This document shows positions 17,502-25,992 of a stretch of DNA of 64,000 nt, piece after piece (positions within the stretch are counted from its first letter, which is position 1; every line of letters starts with the position of its first letter). The stretch covers positions 186,001-250,000 of the forward strand of contig NZ_JAIWNB010000011.1 of the NCBI RefSeq assembly GCF_020215705.1, given 5' to 3'. The translations under genes and the position numbers were made by a program. The DNA comes from Nonomuraea aurantiaca (GTDB lineage Bacteria; Actinomycetota; Actinomycetes; Streptosporangiales; Streptosporangiaceae). The notes below the pieces were generated by a model. The model was not told where the DNA came from, made no database searches, and saw nothing but the letters and a program-made list of their open reading frames with translations.

Positions 17502-18806
17502 GTGCTTAGATCACGCAATGCGGGCTGGGTCGCCTTCTTACGACGCATGGCTGTTTGGCCGCTCGTCACCGGAGTCGTCATTGCCGGGTCGCCGGTCGAA
17601 CTCGGCTCGTCATTCGCGTACGCCTCGGATTCCCGCGCACCCGCCAATGCCGTCATTGTGTGGGACGGCAACGCCCAGACGGCGATCTGGGATATCGCCG
17701 CGCAGCAGCCGCAAGTCCAGGCACGTAGCTTCGCGATGGTGCACGGAGCCGTTTACGATGCGGTGAACGCGATCGCCGGCACTCCTTATCAGCCGTACCT
17801 GATCGCACCGGCCGCCAAGGGAACCGAGTCGACGGACGCGGCCGTCGCGACCGCGGCCTTCCGTGTGCTGACCGCGCTGTTCCCGGCACAGCAGGCAAGG
17901 TTGGAGACGCAGTACGACGAGTCGCTGGCCGCGATTCCCGACAGTGCCGCGAAACAGCGCGGGATCACGGTCGGCGCTCAGGCGGCCGCTGCGATGATCG
18001 CCGCGCGGCGGAACGACGGGGCGTTCGGCGGCCAGACCTGGACCGTCGGCACCCAGCCTGGCCAGTGGCGGCCGACGCCGCCCGCTTTCGCCTCCGACGG
18101 GGCATGGGTCGGTGACCTCAAACCGTTCCTCATCCCCCGCGCGTCCATGTTCCGCACGTCCGGGCCGCCATCGCTGACCAGCCGCCGGTACGCCCGGGAC
18201 TTCAACGAGGTCAAGACGATCGGCTCGGCGACCAGCACCGTCAGGACGGCCGACCAGACGCAGGCCGCGATCTGGTGGCACGACCGGCATCTGGCCGAAT
18301 GGGAGATCAAGCGCCAGCTCGCGACGACGCAGGGGCTGAACACGCTCCAGGCGGCGCGGATGTTCGCGATGGTCGATCTGGCCGAAGCCGATGCCACGAC
18401 CGCCTGCTTCAACGAGAAGGCGGCATGGAGTTTCTGGCGGCCGATCACCGCGATCCAGCTGGCCGACACCGACGGCAACCCGGAAACGGCGGCCGACCCC
18501 GACTGGACGCCGTTGCTCGTTACGCCGCCGCATCCCGACTTCACGTCGGGACATACCTGTTTCACCGCGGCGAGCATGTCGGCGCTGGCGTACTTCTTCG
18601 GCCGGGACGACCTCCCCTTCAGCGGGTACAGCGCCGCCTCGGGTACCACCAGGTATTTCCGCGGCTTTTCGCAGGCGCTCGCCGAGGTCATCAACGCCCG
18701 CGTCTGGGGTGGCATCCACACCCGCACGGCCGACGTACAGGGCGCGAAGATCGGCGGCCAGGTCACCGCCTACATGGCCGGGCACTACTTCCGCCCGAAG
18801 AGGTAA
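17502..18806 (+). CDS. Secreted vanadium-haloperoxidase-like / PAP2-superfamily protein
   Basis: 434 residues. A hydrophobic stretch near residues 14-30 (RMAVWPLVTGVVIAGSPVEL) looks like a signal peptide or anchor. The vanadate/phosphate-binding residues are visible: KAAWSFWRPITAI near 305, HPDFTSGHTCFTAASM near 345 and ARVWGGIHTRTADVQG near 400. These match the K..RP, PSGH-like and R...H motifs of vanadium-dependent haloperoxidases and related phosphatases. Whether it halogenates or dephosphorylates cannot be settled from sequence. Confidence 0.85.
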   Translation: MLRSRNAGWVAFLRRMAVWPLVTGVVIAGSPVELGSSFAYASDSRAPANAVIVWDGNAQTAIWDIAAQQPQVQARSFAMVHGAVYDAVNAIAGTPYQPYLIAPAAKGTESTDAAVATAAFRVLTALFPAQQARLETQYDESLAAIPDSAAKQRGITVGAQAAAAMIAARRNDGAFGGQTWTVGTQPGQWRPTPPAFASDGAWVGDLKPFLIPRASMFRTSGPPSLTSRRYARDFNEVKTIGSATSTVRTADQTQAAIWWHDRHLAEWEIKRQLATTQGLNTLQAARMFAMVDLAEADATTACFNEKAAWSFWRPITAIQLADTDGNPETAADPDWTPLLVTPPHPDFTSGHTCFTAASMSALAYFFGRDDLPFSGYSAASGTTRYFRGFSQALAEVINARVWGGIHTRTADVQGAKIGGQVTAYMAGHYFRPKR

Positions 18807-18854
18807 TGGCCCCGGCACCGGGCATCACCGGCCACCAATTCCGCGCGAGCACGG

Positions 18855-18881
18855 AGGTAAAGATCGGGCTTATCTTTACCT
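18855..18881 (+). promoter_or_regulatory. Hairpin that covers the ribosome site of the MarP-like gene
   Basis: AGGTAAAGAT (18855-18864) and ATCTTTACCT (18872-18881) form a perfect 10-bp stem with a 7-nt loop, ending one base before the GTG start (18883). The 5' arm includes the AGG of the likely ribosome site GGAGG (18853-18857), so folding would hide it. It could be a thermosensor-like or protein-regulated switch, or a weak terminator of the upstream gene. Confidence 0.6.
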
Positions 18882-18882
18882 G

Positions 18883-20073
18883 GTGAACGGTGATCTGCTC
18901 GACATCGTGTTGGTCGCCCTGGTGATCGCCTTCGGTTTCTCCGGATATCGCCAAGGGTTCGTCGTCGGGGCGGCGAGCTTCATCGGTTTCATCGGCGGAT
19001 GTGTGTTCGGGATCAACCTCGCGCCGCCCATCGCCGGCGCGGTTGTGGACGGAGACGTCCCGCAGTTGTTGCTGGCCCTCGTCATCGTGCTCCTGGCCGC
19101 GATGATCGGCCAGTTCGCCACGTCCACCGTGGGGGCGGTGTTGCGTTCCCACATGCGGGACGAACCTGCCCGGATGCTCGATGCGGTGGGCGGGATGCTG
19201 GTCGCCGCCTTTTCGGTGCTGGTCATCGCCTGGCTGGTCGGCAGCCTGCTGATATCCACCTCGCTGGTGCCGGTCGTGGAACAGATTCGTGGCTCGCTGT
19301 TATTGGCCACGGTTGATCAGGCGGTTCCGAACGCGGCGCGCGACTGGCAGAAACCGTTCAAGCAGTTCATCGACCGGTCCGGCTTCCCGCCGGTGCTGGA
19401 CGTGATCGCCGGCCAGCCGCTCATCGACGTTCAGCCACCGAGCTCGGCGGTGCTGAGGAGCCCTGCGTTACAGCAGGCACGGCCCGGGATCGTGCAGGTG
19501 CAGGGGACGGCGAGCTCGTGCCGTAAGCGCATCACCGGCACCGGATTCGTGTACGCGCCCGATCACATCATGACCAACGCGCACGTGGTCGCGGGGGTGG
19601 ACCAGGAGTTGGTGATCGTCGATCACGAGCAGCGTCCGCGCCCAGCGGTGGTGGTTCTGTACGACCCGCGGCGGGACGTGGCGGTGCTGCACGTACCGGG
19701 CCTCGGACTGCCGCACCTGACCTTCGCCGGCGAAGCGAACAAGGGCGATGACGCCATCATCGCGGGGTACCCCCAAGGCCGCGGGTTCACTCCGGAGCCG
19801 GCACGGGTCGCGGCGCGACAGAGCGCCGCCATCCCCGACATTTACCGAGGATCCCAGGTGACGCGGGATGTGTACCTCATTCGGGGCAAGGTCCAGCACG
19901 GCGACTCGGGTGGTCCCCTACTGGCCACTGACGGGCGGGTGCTGGGCGTGGCCTTCGCCGCTGTCACCAGCCAGGAGGACATCGGTTACGTGCTGACCGC
20001 CGGCGAAGTGGCCGCCGACGCCCGCGAGGCCGCGACCGCCACCAAGCCCGTCAGCACTCAGATCTGCGACTGA
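18883..20073 (+). CDS. marP: MarP-like membrane serine protease (CvpA domain plus trypsin-like domain)
   Basis: 396 residues. Residues 1-130 hold four transmembrane helices of a CvpA-like domain (DIVLVALVIAFGFSGYRQGF onward). The periplasmic chymotrypsin-fold domain has the triad His234 (TNAHVV), Asp265 (RRDVAVL) and Ser342 (HGDSGGPL). Cys213 and Cys395 sit where mycobacterial MarP has its regulatory disulfide, as I remember it. In mycobacteria MarP protects against acid and oxidative stress by activating cell-wall hydrolases. GTG 18883 is chosen because upstream in-frame sequence is a shadow of the previous gene. Confidence 0.92.
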   Translation: MNGDLLDIVLVALVIAFGFSGYRQGFVVGAASFIGFIGGCVFGINLAPPIAGAVVDGDVPQLLLALVIVLLAAMIGQFATSTVGAVLRSHMRDEPARMLDAVGGMLVAAFSVLVIAWLVGSLLISTSLVPVVEQIRGSLLLATVDQAVPNAARDWQKPFKQFIDRSGFPPVLDVIAGQPLIDVQPPSSAVLRSPALQQARPGIVQVQGTASSCRKRITGTGFVYAPDHIMTNAHVVAGVDQELVIVDHEQRPRPAVVVLYDPRRDVAVLHVPGLGLPHLTFAGEANKGDDAIIAGYPQGRGFTPEPARVAARQSAAIPDIYRGSQVTRDVYLIRGKVQHGDSGGPLLATDGRVLGVAFAAVTSQEDIGYVLTAGEVAADAREAATATKPVSTQICD

Positions 20074-20129
20074 CCCCGGCTCCGTCGACCAGCAGGTTCC
20101 GCTGCTGGACGGGCGCTGCATGGACGGAC

Positions 20130-20714
20130 TCAGACGTGCAGGGTGGGCCGGTAGATGAGCTCTTGGATGTGGCCGTCGAGCGTCCGGCTCTCGATCAGCT
20201 CTAGGTCGAAGTCGGCCGCACCCTGGAAGATCGGGTCCGCTCCGGTCTGACCGGTGATCACCGGGAAGAGCGTCACCTGGACGCGGTCGACCAGGCCGGC
20301 GGCCATCAGCGCCCGGTTCAGCGACAGGCTGCCGTGTGAGCGCAACGGCACCTCGGACTCCTCCTTGAGGCGGGCGACGACGTCGACGGCGTCGCCGTTC
20401 ACGAGGGTCGCGTCCGGCCAGTTGAGGGGCCCTTGGAGCGTCGTCGAGACCACCGTTGTCGGCAGGTTCCTCATCCGGGTGTTCACCGGGTCACTCACCT
20501 CGGACTCCTCGGTGCTCGGGCCCAGCGCCTGCAGGAATTGCCGAAAGGTGTTGGCCCCGAGGACCATACGCTGCTCCTCGCTGTACAAGGCGAGGCGGCG
20601 GTCGAGAAACTCGGGGCCTTGCTTGCCCCAGTAACCGCCCCAGTCGCCGCTGCTGTTGTAGGAGCCGTAGCCGTCAAGGCTGCAAAAGATGTCGAAGGTA
20701 TAGGTAGCGGTCAT
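20130..20714 (-). CDS. Dihydrofolate-reductase-family (RibD C-terminal-like) protein
   Basis: 194 residues. N-terminus YTFDIFCSLDGYGSYNSSGD gives the conserved (S)LDG motif; LGANTFRQFLQALG and VTLFPVITGQTGADPIF are typical of the COG0262 dihydrofolate-reductase-like group. LRSHGSLSLNRALMAAGLVD is the nucleotide-binding segment, although the usual G-S-G pattern is altered to SHGSLS. It probably binds NADPH, but its substrate is unknown. It is convergent with the MarP-like gene. Confidence 0.85.
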   Translation of the reverse strand: MTATYTFDIFCSLDGYGSYNSSGDWGGYWGKQGPEFLDRRLALYSEEQRMVLGANTFRQFLQALGPSTEESEVSDPVNTRMRNLPTTVVSTTLQGPLNWPDATLVNGDAVDVVARLKEESEVPLRSHGSLSLNRALMAAGLVDRVQVTLFPVITGQTGADPIFQGAADFDLELIESRTLDGHIQELIYRPTLHV

Positions 20715-21116
20715 GATGCTCTCCCTTAGTGCGGTGGATCAGGTGTGTGGATACAGACTGGAAACATTGCTGTTGGACTTCCGGGGTCGGCGCCTCGCCG
20801 ACAACGAGGCTGATCCCGGCGAACTCACCCGCCGTGGCGGTCAGGCCGCCGGCGATCAGTGGCTACGCGGGAGCGGTGGTGATGGCTGTGGTGGTGATGC
20901 TGGACATCGTGGGCCTCCGGTGAGTGGCGACCGGCCGTTGCCGGTCTCTCACCTTGGCTACGAACGGGCTCGACGCCATTCGACACCACTCCCGAAAATA
21001 ATTCCCGACCGCGCCCGAGGGGCTATGACGATCAGCGGTGTCGTCCTCGCACTCGGTGGTCGGGCCGCACAGTCCCAAGCACTCGGCGCTCGGCCCTCAC
21101 CGGCCCGAGCGCCGAG
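20715..21116. other. Intergenic region without a convincing gene
   Basis: About 400 bp upstream of the DHFR-like gene and downstream of the GntR gene. It contains a short CA/TG-rich run (near 20875-20905). Open frames here have no family resemblance and no ribosome sites, so I see only a promoter-containing spacer. Confidence 0.5.
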
Positions 21117-21497
21117 TCAGAACGAGGCGGAAGCGGCTGCGTCACCGGATCTCAGGGCGGCCTCGACAATGCAGAGCGCTTCACTCTCGTCGATGCCGAC
21201 GCTCGCCACGACGGCCGCGTAGTCGGCGGCTGCCTGGCGCGCTCGTTCGCGAGCCTCCTCGCCGGCCGCCGACACGAACGACCCCGCCCGCCCCCGGGTC
21301 TCGATCAGCCCGGCCTCCTCGAGCTCCCGGTAGGCCCGGCCGACCGTGTTGATGGCCAGACCGAGGTCGGCCGCGAGCCGGCGGATGGTCGGCAGCCGGG
21401 AGCCCACGGCCAGCGTACGGTCGTGGATCTGCCGGGCGAGCTGGGCCCGCAGCTGCTCGAACGGCGGCACCGGTGAGCCCGCGTCGATGACGATCAT
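21117..21497 (-). CDS. GntR-family regulator (YtrA-like)
   Basis: 126 residues. PPFEQLRAQLARQIHDRTLA and LPTIRRLAADLGLAINTVGR form the winged helix; RAYRELEEAGLIETRGRAGS is the GntR signature. The short all-helical C-terminus (about 50 residues) is typical of the YtrA subfamily, which controls adjacent transporter or membrane genes. Its ATG (21497) overlaps the upstream gene's stop codon by one base, so the two are translationally coupled. Confidence 0.9.
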   Translation of the reverse strand: MIVIDAGSPVPPFEQLRAQLARQIHDRTLAVGSRLPTIRRLAADLGLAINTVGRAYRELEEAGLIETRGRAGSFVSAAGEEARERARQAAADYAAVVASVGIDESEALCIVEAALRSGDAAASASF

Positions 21498-22321
21498 CAG
21501 AGGCCGACCACGTGCCGCGCTGTGTCCGCGCACGACGGCGTCCTGGCCTGGACGGCGATGACGGCGGCCAGACCCAGCAGCATGAAGCCGAGGGATGCGA
21601 CGTTCCACCAGCCGGGCGCGGACCCGAGCAGCAACACCACCGGCAACCCCAACAGCACGCTCGGCGCGTTGCCATCGCGCGCGTCCTCGATGCGCATGAT
21701 GACGTCGGCCGTCAGCGACACCTCGTCCTCGGCCACGACCGGCCGGGCCAGCAGCTCGCGCAGCTGCAGAGCCACGCCGAGGCCGACCCCGGCCACGGCG
21801 ACGAGCAGCACGACAGCCGTGTACCGCACGTTGCCCTCGTCGACGGTCAGGGCGCTCACCCCCAGCGCGGAGGCGCCGGCGAAGGTGCCGGCCACCAGGA
21901 CGGCGTACCTCCATCCGAGGAGGGTCCGCCAGCCGAGCTGCACCGGATGGGCCGCTCGCCGCGCCAGCGCCGCCCCGGCCTGCCGGTCGACACGCCGTAC
22001 CCAGGCGTCAAGCAGCATCCGGGCCAGCACCAGCCCGATGATCAACACGCTCAGGATCAGCACCAGCGTCGGCCGCCGCGGCCAGAGTCCGCCGGATGCG
22101 GCAGTGGCCATCAGGTCAGTGGCCTGTGCCAGCGCGGCCGCGATGTACAGCGCGGCCAGCAGGACACTGCCTAGGAGCCGCGCCCGCCGCCGCACCGCCA
22201 GTCGCGTGGTCAGCAACGGCGTCGGTGGGCCGTCGCCGAGGCCGTGCCGTTGCAGCCAGGTCCCGGTGCATCGGACCTCCGCCGGCTGCGGGCTGGCGCT
22301 CGGCATGGAACTGTTCGCCAT
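21497..22321 (-). CDS. Membrane protein partnered with the GntR regulator
   Basis: 274 residues with about six hydrophobic segments in pairs (LLGSVLLAALYIAAALAQA, LVLILSVLIIGLVLARMLL, YAVLVAGTFAGASALGVSAL, AVVLLVAVAGVGLGVALQL, LLGLPVVLLLGSAPGWWNVA, FMLLGLAAVIAVQA). It resembles DUF1648-like membrane partners of YtrA regulators. It is first in the two-gene operon; a triple palindrome upstream is the likely regulatory site. Confidence 0.75.
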   Translation of the reverse strand: MANSSMPSASPQPAEVRCTGTWLQRHGLGDGPPTPLLTTRLAVRRRARLLGSVLLAALYIAAALAQATDLMATAASGGLWPRRPTLVLILSVLIIGLVLARMLLDAWVRRVDRQAGAALARRAAHPVQLGWRTLLGWRYAVLVAGTFAGASALGVSALTVDEGNVRYTAVVLLVAVAGVGLGVALQLRELLARPVVAEDEVSLTADVIMRIEDARDGNAPSVLLGLPVVLLLGSAPGWWNVASLGFMLLGLAAVIAVQARTPSCADTARHVVGL

Positions 22322-22330
22322 ACCGTCTCC

Positions 22331-22378
22331 TTTGTCGCAAGGTTTGTATCAACATGTTGCGTCATAGCTTGCGACAAA
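22331..22378. promoter_or_regulatory. Nested palindromes upstream of the GntR/membrane-protein operon
   Basis: TTTGTCGCAAG (22331-22341) and CTTGCGACAAA (22368-22378) are perfect 11-bp inverted copies. Midway lies the palindrome CAACATGTTG (22350-22359). The array begins 10 bp upstream of the membrane-protein start. YtrA-type GntR proteins bind long spaced inverted repeats, so this is the likely autoregulatory operator. Confidence 0.75.
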
Positions 22379-22562
22379 GTCAACAGAGCCGACGACGCTG
22401 GATGTGGTCGCCGAGATCTTCACCATCGCCGGACGCAAGATCGACGATGGTGCCTCCAGGCACATCTCGCCCCGCCCCGACCAACCGATCCTGCGAAGCG
22501 TTCGCGGAATCCGAGGGGCGCCGTGCCACCCTCGGACCAATCCATGAATCCCCCGCGCGAAG

Positions 22563-22629
22563 TTTGACAAATTCGCCGCCATATGTTCTCTCCATTTGCC
22601 TTCAGAGCGCCTTTATTTTATTTGTCAAA
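22563..22629. promoter_or_regulatory. Spaced inverted repeat upstream of the aldo/keto reductase
   Basis: TTTGACAAAT (22563-22572) and ATTTGTCAAA (22620-22629) are exact inverted copies 47 bp apart in an unusually AT-rich stretch (CTTTATTTTATTTG). The first includes a -35-like TTGACA. Together they may be a two-site operator controlling the reductase at 22680. Confidence 0.5.
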
Positions 22630-22679
22630 TCGGCTCCATAAAGGCTTTGGCACTCGAAATGAAGGGCTACCTTAAATGC

Positions 22680-23669
22680 ATGGAATTTCGTCGTCTCGGC
22701 CGTAGCGGCCTCTCTGTCAGCGCTATCTCCTATGGGCACTGGCTCGCGTACGACGCCCCGGACCAGCAAGAACGTGCGCGGGCGTGCGTCACGGCGGCGC
22801 TGGACGCGGGCATCACCACGTTCATCACCGCGGACGCGTACGCGAACACCGCCGCCGAGTCGGTGCTCGGCCGCGCTCTGAAAGGACAGCGCCGGGAAAG
22901 CTTGGAGATATCCACGAAGGTGTTCTGGCCTACTGGGCCGGGAGGCCCCAATGACAAAGGTCTTGGCCGCAAGCACGTCATGGAGTCTGCACGCGCGTCG
23001 CTGCGGCGGCTGGGCACCGACTATCTCGATGTGTACCAGGCGCATCGATTCGACCGCACGGTGCCGCTGGAGGAGACCATGCTGGCGTTCGCCGACCTGG
23101 TCCGGCAGGGCCATGTGCTCTATGTCGGCGTCTCCGAATGGACGGCCGAGCAGATCAGCAGGGGCGCCGCGCTCGCCCGGGAGCTGCACGTGCCGTTGGT
23201 CTCCAACGAGGCCCAATACAGCGCGTTGTGGCGGGTGATCGAGGCCGAGGTCGTGCCGGCGTGCGAACGAGAAGGGCTCAGCCAGCTCGCCTGGTCCCCT
23301 CTCGCGCAGGGCGCCCTGACGGGCAAGTACCGGCCGGGGCAGCCCTCGCCCGCCGGGTCGCGCGGCGCTGACATGAGCGGTGCGGGCAGTTTCATCCAGC
23401 CCTTCCTGCGTGAGGACGTGCTGGTACGGGTGCAGCGGCTGCGTCCCCTGGCCGATGAGGCCGAGCTGTCCCTGGGGCAGCTCGCGCTGGCCTGGGTGTT
23501 GCAGCGCCCCAATGTGGCTTCGGCGATCATCGGGGCATCGCGGCCCGAGCAGGTGGAGGAGAACGTCAAAGCGGCCGGGGTCCGGCTCGCCGCCGACCTT
23601 CTGGCGCGCATCGATCAGGTGCTCGACGGTGTTGTCGAAAGGAACCCGACGCTGACGACGAGCCCGTAA
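22680..23669 (+). CDS. Aldo/keto reductase
   Basis: 329 residues from ATG 22680 (ATG 22659 is possible). Start MEFRRLGRSGLSVSAISYGH is the family N-terminus. The catalytic set is Asp in ADAYANTAAESVLG with the following Tyr, Lys in ISTKVFWPTG and His in YQAHRFDRT. The C-terminal NADPH-binding segment is VASAIIGASRPEQVEENVKA. Closest in style to the beta-subunit-like YghZ/Kvb group of (TIM) barrel reductases. Physiological substrate unknown. Confidence 0.9.
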   Translation: MEFRRLGRSGLSVSAISYGHWLAYDAPDQQERARACVTAALDAGITTFITADAYANTAAESVLGRALKGQRRESLEISTKVFWPTGPGGPNDKGLGRKHVMESARASLRRLGTDYLDVYQAHRFDRTVPLEETMLAFADLVRQGHVLYVGVSEWTAEQISRGAALARELHVPLVSNEAQYSALWRVIEAEVVPACEREGLSQLAWSPLAQGALTGKYRPGQPSPAGSRGADMSGAGSFIQPFLREDVLVRVQRLRPLADEAELSLGQLALAWVLQRPNVASAIIGASRPEQVEENVKAAGVRLAADLLARIDQVLDGVVERNPTLTTSP

Positions 23670-23744
23670 AGGGATGGCGGGTCGGGACCCGGCCGCGGCC
23701 TGGAGCGGATCGGTGCCGCGGACTGCAGCGCGTATTCGTTACCT

Positions 23745-23981
23745 TTGGGTGCGCAGATGTTCTGCGGCACTGTCGCACAGCGTCAAGCGGTGCTCGTCAA
23801 CGGCCTTCCCGGGTACGTCTCGTGGCGCGAGGACGCAACCCCGCTCTCCATCATCTCGTTCCTGGTCGCCGACGGCAGGATCGCCGTCATCGCGATCGTG
23901 GCTGATCCCGCCAGCTCGGCCTGTCGGCGGACCCCCGACGGCTGGCGCGCCCTCCTGCGCCACGAGACATGGGTCTGCTAG
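23745..23981 (+). pseudogene. 3' remnant of an ECF sigma factor with SnoaL-like C-terminus
   Basis: The frame reads QAVLVNGLPGYVSWREDATP then LSIISFLVADGRIAVIAIV followed by DP. This is the end of the SnoaL-like tail of SigJ/ECF41-type sigma factors (VNG.PG....W....P......DGRI..I..V.DP). The sigma-2 and sigma-4 regions are absent upstream, so it is a truncated relic. Assigned from motif memory, moderate certainty. Confidence 0.5.
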
Positions 23982-24184
23982 GACTGGCGGCGCGCCGCGT
24001 CGTCGGTACTTACGCTCTTGTAGACCCCGTACAAGGTCTCCAACCCCCCAATGACCATCAAGACCACGCCGACCTTGGACGGCGTGAAGATGAAGATCTC
24101 CTCATCCAGGCCGAACAGCCATAGCGCCAGCCCCGCCACGAAGGTGATCGAACCAGTGAGGAGGGTCTTGCGGGCAGAGGCCAT
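23978..24184 (-). CDS. Small two-helix membrane protein (DUF5708-like)
   Basis: 68 residues from ATG 24184. Two hydrophobic segments, KTLLTGSITFVAGLALWLF and SKVGVVLMVIGGLETLYGVY, are separated by a short acidic loop (GLDEEIFIFT). The pattern resembles a small actinomycete membrane family of unknown function that I recall as DUF5708. It overlaps the sigma-factor remnant by 4 bp on the opposite strand. Confidence 0.6.
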   Translation of the reverse strand: MASARKTLLTGSITFVAGLALWLFGLDEEIFIFTPSKVGVVLMVIGGLETLYGVYKSVSTDDAARRQS

Positions 24185-24702
24185 GAGCGATCCTTCCGAC
24201 CGAGAGGACAGGCGCACCGAATCTTCAAGTGACCCTAGACAGGCCCGGCCAGTGCGGCTTCCTGCCTGTTGAGGAGATCGGCCTACATCCTTCGGCTGAC
24301 ACCGAGTTCATAGCCGAGCGAATACTGTTCGCCCGATGAGATGGTCACGGCCTACCATGCGGACGCGTGAGCAGAGGATTGCGTGGGATCGCAGGCCGTC
24401 AATGCCCAGATCATCACCGATGGCAAGTACGCGACCTGTGAACGGACACGAGTTCCCCCAGGTAGACGGCCATGACGATCCAGATCCATGGCCACGCGAC
24501 CTCCCGGCAGACGGACACCACGCGTCCCGGCGGACGGCCATCGAATGAGCTCCTCGTGGCCTTCGAAGGGCTTCAAGCTGAGGCCGTCACGATCGCTGAC
24601 CTCGGCACTCGCCGTACGAGCCACGGCGATCAGGGCCGCAAGCTCCTCCTCGTCACGTCTCCGGCATCGGTGTTGCCGGTTACCGCCGCCCAGCCGCCAA
24701 GA
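24185..24702. other. Intergenic region, nothing recognisable
   Basis: About 520 bp between the small membrane protein and the MFS exporter. Frames of 70-90 codons exist on both strands, but none shows a motif, start signal or codon pattern I would defend. Confidence 0.4.
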
Positions 24703-25992
24703 TCAGCCTTCAAGCCGACACTCCCTCGCTCGGGCTTTCGTTCGAGACCAGTTGAGGGCGACGGCCCCTGCGCCGGCCGCGAAGAGTGTTGCGGCGAGGA
24801 GCATGGTGCCACCGGTTCCGAAGGTCCCGGCGAGGGCGGCGAGGGCGGCGGCGCAGAGGATTTCGCCGGTGTACTCGGCCTGCGCCAGGAAGGAATGGGT
24901 GGTGGCCCGGATGTCGCTGGTGGTGCGACGGTTGACCCAGATGGTGGTGACGGTCCGCACCAGGGGCATGGCGATGCCGTTCGTGGTGATCACGGCGGCG
25001 ACCGCGAGGGGGAGGCTCGACGCCGAGCCGAGGAGGACGAGGCTGACCAGCCCGGTAAGACAGGAAAGGGCCAGGGAGGTGCGGGCGCCGCCATCGGAGT
25101 CGAGTCGGCGCTGGGCGGCGGCGAGGGCGAGGGCCGCAGTGGCGTAGACGGCCAGGTTGATCGCGGTGAACCAGGCCATGCCGGAGGTGCCTGGGGGGAG
25201 GCCGAGGTCGGCGAGGTGTACCGGGTAGATCCGGCCGAACGTGTCGGCCGCGCCGTTCACCAGGACGGTGACGACGACCAGCATGAGGATGGTGCGATCG
25301 GTGACCGCCAGGCGTGCGCCTCGGCGGGCGATACCGAGGGCGGCCTTGAGGTGGTCCTTGCGGACGCGGACGAAGTTCTTCTCGGGGAAGGCCGCGGTGA
25401 ACCACGTCCCCAGCAGGAGCATCAGAACGCCCGCGCAGACGATGGCTGTCGGGCGGTCCACGATGGCCGCGAAGACGCCGAACGCGACGATCCCGGCCCC
25501 TGCGCCGATCATCTGCCAACGGGCCTGAGCGGCGATCAGGAGGTGTATGCGGTCGGGCCGGTCAATCTCGTCGGTCGCCCAGGCAATGTCCGATCCGCTG
25601 GTGAAGGTCCAGGAGATGCCCCACAGCATCTGGGCCAGCATCAGCGGGACGAAGCTGGGGAACAGGCCGGTGACCGCCATGGCGGTGGCCATCAGGACGT
25701 GCGACGCGACGATCGCCTTCTTGCGACCGAGGGTGTCGGCCACAACCCCGGCCGGGACCTCGAAGAGGATGCTCGCCACCCCCTGCGCGGCGGCGATGAG
25801 CAGCAGCTGCGCAGGGGACAGGCCCGCATCGATAGCCATATAGAGGCTGGTGACGAGCCACCAGCCGTTGTGTAGCACTGCCCGCAGGAAGTTCCAGACC
25901 AGGAAGCGGCGGGCGAGGACGCGGGGTCCGGGGTGCGGGTGCTCGTAAGAGGCGTCAGGTCCTGCGGGCGTCGGTGGGTTCGAACGGCTCAT
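24703..25992 (-). CDS. MFS transporter
   Basis: 429 residues, about 12 transmembrane helices. The motif-A loop GVVADTLGRKKAIVASHVL after helix 2 is characteristic of the major facilitator superfamily. Other helices include IVAFGVFAAIVDRPTAIVCA and LSCLTGLVSLVLLGSASSLP. Probably a proton-coupled drug or metabolite exporter; no regulator is adjacent. Confidence 0.88.
   Translation of the reverse strand: MSRSNPPTPAGPDASYEHPHPGPRVLARRFLVWNFLRAVLHNGWWLVTSLYMAIDAGLSPAQLLLIAAAQGVASILFEVPAGVVADTLGRKKAIVASHVLMATAMAVTGLFPSFVPLMLAQMLWGISWTFTSGSDIAWATDEIDRPDRIHLLIAAQARWQMIGAGAGIVAFGVFAAIVDRPTAIVCAGVLMLLLGTWFTAAFPEKNFVRVRKDHLKAALGIARRGARLAVTDRTILMLVVVTVLVNGAADTFGRIYPVHLADLGLPPGTSGMAWFTAINLAVYATAALALAAAQRRLDSDGGARTSLALSCLTGLVSLVLLGSASSLPLAVAAVITTNGIAMPLVRTVTTIWVNRRTTSDIRATTHSFLAQAEYTGEILCAAALAALAGTFGTGGTMLLAATLFAAGAGAVALNWSRTKARARECRLEG

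Noticed and set aside
24472..25875. 467-codon plus-strand frame over the MFS gene
   Set aside because: Composition is Gly/Glu/Asp-rich with no fold; the minus-strand frame has 12 helices and the MFS motif A.
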